Origin: Clostridiales bacterium
GTDB lineage: Bacteria > Bacillota > Clostridia > Christensenellales > QALW01
Assembly: GCA_018376855.1 (NCBI GenBank)
Contig: JAHAAN010000136.1
Location: forward strand, 1-5,014
Direction: 5' to 3'
DNA: 5,014 bases
The notes beneath the pieces are model-generated. The model saw only the letters and a list, made by a program, of their open reading frames with translations. It was not told the DNA's origin and made no database searches. Shown one piece after another: positions 1-4,769 of the stretch (position 1 is the stretch's first letter; each line of letters opens with the position of its first letter). A program made the translations under genes and the position numbers.

Positions 1-678
1 ATTGAAAATGCGCAGAGTTTTTTGGCTGCGGCGCGGTCCGGCGAGGAATTTTCCTCTTATTATTTTATGAAGGATCTTTATAAACGTGAAAACATCCAGT
101 ATATGCTGGAAGGCTATCTGTTTCCGGATACCTATGAATTCTATGTGGGTTCGAGCAACAGCGCGGTAATTAATAAGCTGATGACACAGTTTAACTATGT
201 GTATAAGCCTGCTTATTCGCTGCGGGCAACGGAGCTTGGTATGACGATGAATCAGGTTATCACGTTGGCCTCTTTGATCGAAAAGGAAGGCTTGCAGAAG
301 GATTTTGCAAAGATCAGCGCTGTGTTCCACAACCGTTTGAAGGCGGATATGCCGCTGCAAACGGATGCGGCCATTCAGTATATTCTTCATACCGAGCGCT
401 TGGTACTGACAAGCGAGGAGCTTGCTGTGGATTCGCCTTATAACCTGCATACGAATAAAGGTCTTGCGCCAGGACCCATCTGCGCTCCGAGCCGTAAGGC
501 GATAGAAGCTGCGCTGTATCCTGATCAAACGATTATCAGCGGCAAATATTATTATTTCACCCTGACCGATCCGGCCACGGGCGAGTGCGCTTTCTCCAAA
601 ACCTATGAAGAACATCAAAGAGTCGTGGAGCAATGGCGCCCCGTTTGGGAGGCTTACGACAAAGCGCAGGGAAGCTGA
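1..678 (+). CDS. mltG: Endolytic murein transglycosylase MltG, 5'-truncated by window edge
   Basis: C-terminal 225 residues of an MltG/YceG-family lytic transglycosylase, which cleaves nascent peptidoglycan strands in the membrane-proximal wall and is thought to set glycan chain length. The frame is open from base 1, so the gene starts outside the window; the family usually has about 340-400 residues, so the N-terminal membrane anchor and LysM-like part are missing. Visible family motifs, numbered from base 1: EGYLFPDTYEF near residues 37-47; the catalytic block LASLIEKEG near 89-97, in which Glu94 matches the catalytic Glu of E. coli MltG; FHNRL followed by MPLQTD near 109-122; SPYNLHTNKGLAPGPI near 145-160; and a C-terminal YYYFTLTDP block. 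No key residue is missing in the visible part. Its stop lies 2 bases before the trmR start, so the two genes are probably cotranscribed and translationally coupled. In Bacillus subtilis the equivalent yrrL also directly precedes yrrM. Confidence 0.94.
   Translation: MENAQSFLAAARSGEEFSSYYFMKDLYKRENIQYMLEGYLFPDTYEFYVGSSNSAVINKLMTQFNYVYKPAYSLRATELGMTMNQVITLASLIEKEGLQKDFAKISAVFHNRLKADMPLQTDAAIQYILHTERLVLTSEELAVDSPYNLHTNKGLAPGPICAPSRKAIEAALYPDQTIISGKYYYFTLTDPATGECAFSKTYEEHQRVVEQWRPVWEAYDKAQGS
668..672 (+). promoter_or_regulatory. Ribosome binding site deciding the trmR start
   Basis: AGGGA inside the last codons of mltG lies 8 bases before ATG 681. This favours ATG 681 over an in-frame alternative at 633, which would overlap mltG by 46 bases and add 16 residues unlike the family N-terminus. 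Confidence 0.65.
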
Positions 679-680
679 GT

Positions 681-1298
681 ATGGTAACACAGCGAAGGAC
701 AACCGATTATCTGCGGGATATTCTGCCGCCGCAGCCGATCACTGTTGAAAGAAATGAAGGCACGCCGGTTTTGCCTCCTGAGTGTGCGCAGCTTTTGCGC
801 ACGCTTTGTGCGCTTGCAAAGCCGCAAAGCATTTTGGAGATCGGAACTAATGTGGGTTATTCCGCTATTACAATGCTGCTGGCAGCGCCGCAGGCAAGCT
901 TATATACCATTGAAATGAGTGAGGAAACGGCTGAGCTTGCGCGGGAAAACATGAAAAAAGCGGGCGTATACGAGCGTTCCTATATCTATATCGGGAAGGC
1001 TGAGGAGATTCTTCCGTATATGCAGGGCTGTTATGATTTGATTTTTTTGGACGGCCCTAAAGGGCAGTATGCGCTGCTGAGCGAGTATTTGATTCCGCTG
1101 CTGAAAAGCGGCGGGCTGCTGGTGTGCGATAACGTATTGTTTCGCGGCATGGTTTCGGGGCAGAGAAAGGTTACGCCGAGAAAGCGTACCTTGTGCAAAA
1201 AGCTGGATTTGTTTCTCAGGCAGATCAGCGCCGATCCGAATTTGGAAACTACCGTGCTTCCGATTGGGGACGGAATCAGCATCAGTGTGAAACGGTAA
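681..1298 (+). CDS. trmR: tRNA 5-hydroxyuridine-34 O-methyltransferase TrmR (YrrM)
   Basis: A 205-residue class I SAM-dependent O-methyltransferase of the YrrM/COG4122 type. In B. subtilis TrmR methylates 5-hydroxyuridine at the tRNA wobble position to 5-methoxyuridine (mo5U34), which broadens decoding by several tRNAs. Seen here: SAM motif I LEIGTNVGYS at 52-61, the acidic residue Glu78 at the end of the second strand, FLDGPKG at 122-128 with Asp124 as expected metal ligand, and CDNVL at 149-153 with Asp150 and Asn151 as the other ligands. Length matches the family (about 200-220). The start at ATG 681 is chosen for its ribosome binding site and its 2-base distance from the mltG stop. Generic catechol-type O-methyltransferases share this fold, but the mltG and U32 neighbours favour TrmR. 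Function is inferred from orthology and context. Immediately after the stop lies a terminator-like hairpin. Confidence 0.88.
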   Translation: MVTQRRTTDYLRDILPPQPITVERNEGTPVLPPECAQLLRTLCALAKPQSILEIGTNVGYSAITMLLAAPQASLYTIEMSEETAELARENMKKAGVYERSYIYIGKAEEILPYMQGCYDLIFLDGPKGQYALLSEYLIPLLKSGGLLVCDNVLFRGMVSGQRKVTPRKRTLCKKLDLFLRQISADPNLETTVLPIGDGISISVKR

Positions 1299-1302
1299 TT
1301 TG

Positions 1303-1331
1303 GGCGCTTTTAGAGTAAAAAGCGTCTTTTT
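1303..1331 (+). terminator. Terminator-like hairpin between trmR and trhP
   Basis: Nine base pairs (1303-1311 with 1318-1326, one G-U) enclose the 6-base loop AGAGTA and are followed directly by TTTTT at 1327-1331. The stem is half A-T, so termination may be partial. Only 20 bases separate it from the trhP start, leaving no room for a normal promoter after it. It could be an attenuator, an RNA processing or stabilising element, or a leaky terminator. Confidence 0.62.
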
Positions 1332-1340
1332 GTATGAAGT

Positions 1341-1347
1341 GGGGGGA
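1341..1347 (+). promoter_or_regulatory. Ribosome binding site deciding the trhP start
   Basis: GGGGGGA lies 4 bases before ATG 1352. An in-frame ATG at 1334 sits just after the hairpin T-tract, has no binding site of its own, and would add six residues (MKWGEF) encoded by the Shine-Dalgarno itself. ATG 1352 gives the typical U32 start MTELLCPAGN. Confidence 0.75.
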
Positions 1348-1351
1348 ATTT

Positions 1352-2560
1352 ATGACAGAGCTGCTTTGCCCGGCCGGCAATATGGAGCGTCTGCAATATG
1401 CTGTTCATTACGGAGCGGACGCCGTCTATATGGGGGGAGAAAATTTCAGTCTTCGGGCGTTTTCTGAAAATTTTGATGCGCAGCAGCTTGCTGAAGCCGT
1501 GCAGTATCTGCATGCGCGCGGCAAGAAGGCTTACATTACCTGCAATATTTTTGCTCATTATGAGGATATTGCAGCTATGGGGGACTATCTGCGCTATCTG
1601 TACCAAATTCATGCCGATGCCGTATTGGTCGCGGATCTGGGCGTGTTGAAGTTAGCAAAGCAGGTCGCGCCTGAACTTGCGGTGCATATTTCCACGCAGG
1701 CCAACACGACTAACGCGCTTGCAGCGCGCACTTATTATGAAATGGGCGCAAGCCGCGTTGTGCTTGCAAGGGAGCTTAGTATCGAAGAGATTCGGCGCCT
1801 GCGGGATCAGATTCCTCCGGAATTGGAGCTGGAGGCCTTCGTTCATGGGGCAATGTGCATATCCTATTCCGGCCGATGTCTGCTCAGCAGCTATCTGACA
1901 GGGCGGGATTCAAACAGAGGAAGATGTGCGCAGCCGTGCAGATGGGCGTATACGATTCGAGAACGGTCGCGCGAGGAGGAGCTTCCTATTTTGGAGGATG
2001 AACGCGGAACCTATATTCTGAACAGTAAAGATCTCTGCATGGCGGAGCATCTGCGAGAGCTTAAGGATGCGGGAGTAGATTCCTTTAAGATCGAAGGCCG
2101 CATGAAGACGGTTTATTATGCGGCAGTTGTAACGAATGCCTATCGCCGCGCGGTGGATGCAATGCTTGCCGGACAGCCGGCTCCGAGCGGGATTGTGCAG
2201 GAGCTTGAAAAGGCGGCAAATCGGGAATTTACCACGGGATTTTATTTTGGCAAGCCGGATGAGCATGCGCAGCGCTATGTTTCGAGCAAGTGTGTGCAAA
2301 GCCATGAATTTGTGGCCGTTGTGCGCGGCAGCGAGCAAGGCAGAGTGCTGTTGGAACAGCGCAATAAGTTTTCGGTCGGCGATGAGCTTGAGGTGCTCTC
2401 TGCCGGTGAAATGAACGGAAAGGTTTTCACGGTTTCTGCGATTTATGATGCCGAAACCGGCGAAGCACAGGCTTCAGCGCCGAATCCGCAGCAGATCGTT
2501 TATGTTCCGTGCGGTTTTACGCTTGTGCCGATGGATATACTGCGGCGCAAACAGGCGTAG
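1352..2560 (+). CDS. trhP: U32-family tRNA hydroxylation protein TrhP (YrrO/YegQ-like)
   Basis: A 402-residue member of the family long annotated as 'peptidase U32' or 'collagenase-like protease'. In B. subtilis (yrrN/yrrO) and E. coli (yegQ) such proteins are required to form 5-hydroxyuridine at tRNA position 34; in E. coli this depends on prephenate and Fe-S cluster assembly. Seen here: N-terminal ELLCPAGNMERL; a barrel-like region with GADAVYMGG; the U32 signature at 161-179 (E-A-F-V-H-G-A-M-C, then GRCLLS); four cysteines at 169, 176, 192 and 196 matching the Fe-S ligands expected in this family; ILNSKDLCM and FKIEGRMK near 222-252; and a C-terminal beta domain. Length fits YrrO (about 420). 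It follows trmR, whose substrate it should make, so the pair is a complete mo5U34 route. Only one U32 paralogue is present here, where B. subtilis has two in tandem. Proteolytic activity is unlikely. A 23S rRNA hydroxylase (RlhA) role is possible but less likely, as RlhA is much longer. Confidence 0.88.
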   Translation: MTELLCPAGNMERLQYAVHYGADAVYMGGENFSLRAFSENFDAQQLAEAVQYLHARGKKAYITCNIFAHYEDIAAMGDYLRYLYQIHADAVLVADLGVLKLAKQVAPELAVHISTQANTTNALAARTYYEMGASRVVLARELSIEEIRRLRDQIPPELELEAFVHGAMCISYSGRCLLSSYLTGRDSNRGRCAQPCRWAYTIRERSREEELPILEDERGTYILNSKDLCMAEHLRELKDAGVDSFKIEGRMKTVYYAAVVTNAYRRAVDAMLAGQPAPSGIVQELEKAANREFTTGFYFGKPDEHAQRYVSSKCVQSHEFVAVVRGSEQGRVLLEQRNKFSVGDELEVLSAGEMNGKVFTVSAIYDAETGEAQASAPNPQQIVYVPCGFTLVPMDILRRKQA

Positions 2561-2593
2561 GCGCAGTTTGCATTTATATGCGGTTTTTGAAAT

Positions 2594-2628
2594 GCCGGTA
2601 TCGTAATGGATGCGTATCGGTTATTTTT
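2594..2628 (+). terminator. Candidate intrinsic terminator after trhP
   Basis: GCCGGTAT (2594-2601) can pair with GTATCGGT (2614-2621) with three G-U pairs and a 12-base loop, followed by TATTTTT. An overlapping alternative, GGTTA (2619-2623) with TAGCC (2628-2632) and a TTTT loop, is followed by TTTTT at 2633-2637. Either would end trhP transcription before the HNH gene. Stem stability is modest. Confidence 0.42.
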
Positions 2629-2654
2629 AGCCTTTTTCAATAAAATTCATGATT

Positions 2655-2683
2655 TTGATGAAGTTTGCGTTGGGGGTTATATT
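2655..2683 (+). promoter_or_regulatory. Candidate sigma-A promoter for the HNH cassette
   Basis: TTGATG (2655-2660), a 17-base spacer and TATATT (2678-2683) give 4/6 and 5/6 matches to the -35 and -10 consensus at ideal spacing. The predicted start near 2690 falls at the Shine-Dalgarno AAAGGGG (2688-2694), so the leader would be extremely short. In such AT-rich DNA chance matches are common. Confidence 0.35.
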
Positions 2684-2700
2684 TAATAAAGGGGATAAAT

Positions 2701-2991
2701 ATGGAAGAATGTTTGTTTGCTTTAGCAATTTTATTTTTTCTTGGATATGTTTTATATTGGATTTTCAATAATCCTTATGAATATCCATACAAAGAAATTA
2801 GATTAGATATATCACGTAAGAAAAATGTACAATGGAAAGATGAAATTGATAGATATTTGTGTAAAAAAAATTCTATTGCAATATTCCGTAATCATGAGCA
2901 ATATGTTCAAGTTTGGAAAAAAGAAACGGAAGAGAAGATTTCAAAGTCGCTGCTTAAGACTTGGAGAAAAAACAATACCTTAAAATTATAG
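2701..2991 (+). CDS. Upstream (membrane-segment) half of a split HNH endonuclease gene
   Basis: A 96-residue frame starting at ATG 2701, with AAAGGGG six bases upstream; an in-frame TTG at 2665 lies inside the promoter candidate and is rejected. Residues 3-23 are strongly hydrophobic (CLFALAILFFLGYVLYWIF) and look like a transmembrane anchor or signal anchor. The rest is a charged, mostly Lys/Glu-rich linker with no domain I can name. The frame stops at TAG 2989-2991, one frame away from the HNH part. Joined by a -1 shift at 2967-2973, the two give a 231-residue protein: anchor, linker, HNH. The join reads smoothly, so I infer that this is the N-terminal half of one gene, either broken by loss of one A from an A run or expressed by programmed frameshifting. 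The first 60 bases contain only 15 G or C, far below the upstream genes, which suggests horizontal acquisition. Confidence 0.62.
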   Translation: MEECLFALAILFFLGYVLYWIFNNPYEYPYKEIRLDISRKKNVQWKDEIDRYLCKKNSIAIFRNHEQYVQVWKKETEEKISKSLLKTWRKNNTLKL

Positions 2992-3395
2992 ATGATGAGC
3001 GAATGTTCATCTTTTTACTAACAAGAAAGCAGACGCGTTACAGTCAAAGAAACTATGTAAAAACACCATATATAGTTAATGTTAAGGTTGGCAAAGTAGA
3101 ATGTAGCCTTAGGGAAGTGGAAGAGAGATACAAGCTGCTTTCGGAGATTGGCTTTCAGTGTACTTTAAATGAATATCATTCTAAAGATCAAAGACGGTTA
3201 ATGACAAAAGAATTGAAAGATCAGATTAAAAAAAGAGATCACTATACTTGTCAAGTATGTCGTAAATATATGCCGGATGAAGTGGGATTACATATTGATC
3301 ATATTATTCCTATTTCAAAAGGCGGGAAATCAATTCCTTCCAATTTGCAGGTGCTTTGTTCTAAATGTAATGGAAGTAAATCGAATAAATGCTGA
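2961..3395 (+). CDS. HNH endonuclease, downstream half of a split gene
   Basis: This frame carries an intact HNH nuclease domain of the McrA-like zinc-binding type. Numbering from TTG 2961: CQVC with Cys97 and Cys100; the core LHIDHIIPISKGG with His111, Asp113 and His114; NLQVLCSKCN with Asn128, Cys133 and Cys136. HNH domains cut or nick DNA using one metal ion; the four cysteines should hold a structural zinc. Residues 1-80 before the domain are not recognised. The frame opens after a TAA at 2955-2957, and TTG 2961 has no convincing binding site, so independent initiation there is doubtful. The first ATG (3003) would give 130 residues with the HNH domain whole, preceded by a weak GATGAG. More likely the part is read as a -1 extension of the 2701 frame. 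Function is unknown: free-standing homing-type, restriction or phage-defence HNH proteins are all possible. AT-rich codon use (ATA, AGA, AAA) differs from the neighbours. Confidence 0.75.
   Translation: MEKKQYLKIIDDERMFIFLLTRKQTRYSQRNYVKTPYIVNVKVGKVECSLREVEERYKLLSEIGFQCTLNEYHSKDQRRLMTKELKDQIKKRDHYTCQVCRKYMPDEVGLHIDHIIPISKGGKSIPSNLQVLCSKCNGSKSNKC
2967..2973 (+). promoter_or_regulatory. In-phase A AAA AAC heptamer, candidate -1 slippery site
   Basis: In the 2701 frame the codons read AGA-AAA-AAC, so the bases form X XXY YYZ in the correct phase for tandem -1 slippage into AAA-AAA-C. The shifted frame runs straight into the HNH frame 16 bases before the upstream stop. The same run is also a classic place for loss of one A (A7 to A6), which is the main alternative. 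Confidence 0.4.
2994..3016 (+). other. Hairpin followed by T5 just after the frame overlap
   Basis: GATGAGC (2994-3000) pairs with GTTCATC (3005-3011), seven pairs with one G-U and a GAAT tetraloop, followed by TTTTT at 3012-3016. It starts 20 bases after the slippery heptamer, longer than the 5-9 bases usual for a frameshift stimulator, and 2 bases after the upstream stop. It could stimulate slippage, act as an internal terminator when translation stops at 2991, or be a chance structure. Confidence 0.35.
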
Positions 3396-3437
3396 TTTTT
3401 GAAGGCTTAGTGCTTTTTTCTCAAAAATGCCTTTTTT
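3391..3437 (+). terminator. Candidate terminator of the HNH gene
   Basis: ATTTTTGA (3395-3402) pairs perfectly with TCAAAAAT (3421-3428), with a possible outer GC pair across a 2-base bulge, and TTTTTT follows at 3432-3437. The left arm begins in the stop codon. An alternative stem pairs AAGGC (3402-3406) with GCCTT (3429-3433). The stem is mainly A-T and the loop is 18 bases, so strength is uncertain. Confidence 0.5.
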
Positions 3438-3442
3438 ATGCC

Positions 3443-3469
3443 CGCTGCAAGGCTCTTACAGCGTTTTTT
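3443..3469 (+). terminator. Intrinsic terminator
   Basis: CGCTG (3443-3447) pairs with CAGCG (3459-3463); after one C-A mismatch AAG pairs with CTT around a GCT loop, and TTTTTT follows at 3464-3469. This is the most canonical terminator in the window. Its GC-rich stem resembles the core genes rather than the AT-rich cassette, so it may be the original end of the mltG-trmR-trhP transcript. That last point is inference. Confidence 0.72.
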
Positions 3470-3863
3470 CTCAGAGCATTTGCACGGAAGAATAGACATT
3501 TCTGCTGCGAATAGCGTTTTATGTTGTTTGGAGCGTTACGCAGTTAAAAGTTGTTTTTTGAAGGCAAGGCATAAATTTATTTTTACTTACTTAATAGGTA
3601 CCTATGAAGCTTTTCATTTCAATGTTTATTCTATTCTTACTTCGTAACATAAGGGAAAGAGAAAAACATTGTATACCCTAATACTGTTTAGGATTATAAC
3701 TTCGTTTTGTGTTGTGGATATATTTTTGTGATGTCTAACCTTGTGCTACATATAGGATGCGAAAAAGCTTTATTTTAATCTGTTTTTCACGAAAAAATAG
3801 ATTTATATGTTTGGTTGTTTTTTAGCATGCTTCTTTTGTAAAGAGTTTTCTGCAAAGCTGTTT
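3470..3863. other. AT-rich convergent intergenic region without a credible gene
   Basis: About 390 bases between the plus-strand terminators and the 3' end of the minus-strand phosphoesterase gene. I see no tRNA, rRNA, riboswitch, CRISPR repeat or convincing coding frame. It holds an imperfect hairpin (3620-3671), a small hairpin CCTAA/TTAGG (3677-3692) and scattered A/T runs. No T-tailed hairpin is visible for the minus-strand gene arriving from the right. Confidence 0.6.
3620..3671. repeat. Imperfect inverted repeat, possible structured RNA
   Basis: CAATGTTT (3620-3627) is the exact inverse complement of AAACATTG (3664-3671). After a single bulged A, TTCT (3629-3632) pairs with AGAA (3660-3663), and a few weaker pairs follow, giving at least 12 pairs around a loop of about 27 bases. 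No flanking promoter or T-tract supports a defined RNA gene, and the region is AT-rich, so chance is possible. Confidence 0.3.
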
Positions 3864-4712
3864 TTATTCTGCTGGCAGAAGATCCACAATCGCAAGCTCA
3901 GGCGGGTTGAAAACGCGGGGCAGCGCGCTCTTTGCCAGTCCGCGGCTGACGATCATGGTAACATTGCCCTCTAATTCGTAACGGCCTCCTGCATATTTGG
4001 GGAAAAAGCCTTCCCCAGGGGAAAACAGGCCGTTCAGGATGCCGGGAATGCGTACCTGTCCGCCGTGTGCGTGGCCGGCAAGCACTAAATCAAAGCTGCT
4101 GTTTTGGTATCGGTTAGTCAGCTCCGGCCGGTGGGAAAGCAGGATTGAATAAATGCCCTGCGGAAGCTCTTTGCGGCAGCGTTCAAACTGCGTGTTCCAA
4201 TCGGCAATGCCTTCATCGGTATGCTTGGAGCATTCAGGATCGTCTATGCCGCAGATGTACAGCTCCTGCCCGTTGACGCGCACATGCTCGCCGGAGCCTT
4301 CCAGCACGGTGATCCCGCAGGCGCGGATTTTTTCTTTTAATACATTGATTTCGCCGGACCAGAATTCATGATTGCCAGCTACATAAAAGCATGGATATTC
4401 GGCGCCGATTTGCCGCAGCAATGTCAGCGCATTGTCGTGCGGGGGAGCATCGTCGAAAATATCGCCGATCAGCAGGATCAGATCGGGCTGCTGCGCGCGG
4501 ATCGCCTGCATCAGCTCCTGCTGATCCTTGCCGTAATTGCTGCTGTGATGGTCTGAAATCAGCGCGATGCGCACGCTGGAGGAGATCTTTTCAGAATGCT
4601 CCGCGTATACGGGCGCGGAAATCCGATAATCAAGCGCTGCGATGCAGAGAGCAGTAAGCAGCAGCGCGGCAATGAGAAGCCATATCAGCATCTTTTTTCT
4701 TTTGGCAAGCAT
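3864..4712 (-). CDS. Membrane-anchored metallophosphoesterase (YkuE/YaeI-like)
   Basis: A 282-residue calcineurin-like phosphoesterase. Residues 8-27 form a hydrophobic helix after a Lys/Arg-rich start, an N-terminal anchor that should place the catalytic domain outside the membrane. All dimetal-site motifs are present in order: SDHH with Asp54 and His56, GDIFDD with Asp84, GNHE at 113-116, SHRPE with His194, and GHAHGGQ at 213-219 with His214 and His216. This arrangement is typical of the YkuE/YaeI/LpxH-like group, whose members hydrolyse phosphodiesters or pyrophosphates; YkuE is a secreted Tat-dependent wall-associated enzyme in B. subtilis. This protein lacks a twin-arginine motif, so export would be by Sec with an uncleaved anchor. 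The substrate is unknown; UDP-diacylglucosamine hydrolysis is unlikely in a Gram-positive host. ATG 4712 is preceded by GGGAAGGGAA (4722-4731 on the minus strand), about 10 bases upstream. Met8 (4691) is an alternative start with a poorer site. It is transcribed from its own promoter, convergent with the left-hand genes. Confidence 0.9.
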   Translation of the reverse strand: MLAKRKKMLIWLLIAALLLTALCIAALDYRISAPVYAEHSEKISSSVRIALISDHHSSNYGKDQQELMQAIRAQQPDLILLIGDIFDDAPPHDNALTLLRQIGAEYPCFYVAGNHEFWSGEINVLKEKIRACGITVLEGSGEHVRVNGQELYICGIDDPECSKHTDEGIADWNTQFERCRKELPQGIYSILLSHRPELTNRYQNSSFDLVLAGHAHGGQVRIPGILNGLFSPGEGFFPKYAGGRYELEGNVTMIVSRGLAKSALPRVFNPPELAIVDLLPAE

Positions 4713-4743
4713 GTTTTGCCGTTCCCTTCCCGAATTTATCAGT

Positions 4744-4769
4744 ATGATATACTTATTGTATTATATCAT
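4744..4769. repeat. Interrupted palindrome over the -10 region, candidate operator
   Basis: ATGATATA (4744-4751) and TATATCAT (4762-4769) are exact inverse complements separated by 10 bases. One arm overlaps the -10 box and its TG extension; the other lies just beyond the predicted transcription start. The position is ideal for a dimeric repressor, but no regulator gene is in the window, and AT-rich promoters can form such repeats by chance. Confidence 0.4.

Noticed and set aside
633..680. Longer start for the methyltransferase at 633
   Set aside because: It overlaps mltG deeply and adds residues unlike TrmR; ATG 681 has an AGGGA site at good spacing.
1334..1351. ATG 1334 as start of the U32 gene
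   Set aside because: It lies directly after the terminator T-tract with no binding site; the GGGGGGA just upstream of ATG 1352 and the family N-terminus support 1352.
2701..3395. IS-element explanation for the slippery heptamer
   Set aside because: The A AAA AAC class of site is typical of insertion-sequence transposases, but there is no DDE transposase, no terminal inverted repeat and no target duplication; the downstream domain is HNH.
3594..3605. Perfect 12-base palindrome ATAGGTACCTAT
   Set aside because: About one such palindrome is expected by chance in 5 kb, and no promoter or other element is near it.
3438..3647. 69-residue plus-strand frame after the HNH gene
   Set aside because: It starts within the terminator zone, has no ribosome binding site, runs through the hairpin at 3443-3463, and its composition is Phe/Leu/Cys-rich low-information sequence with no recognisable motif.
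3759..3793. A/T stem GAAAAA with TTTTTC as a terminator of the minus-strand gene
   Set aside because: The stem is only A-T rich with a long loop, it lies about 70 bases past the stop, and it has no T-tract on the minus strand.
3867..3882. Inverted repeat TTCTG-CTGG-CAGAA at the end of the phosphoesterase gene as a terminator
   Set aside because: It lies inside the last codons, and the following minus-strand sequence is A-rich rather than T-rich.
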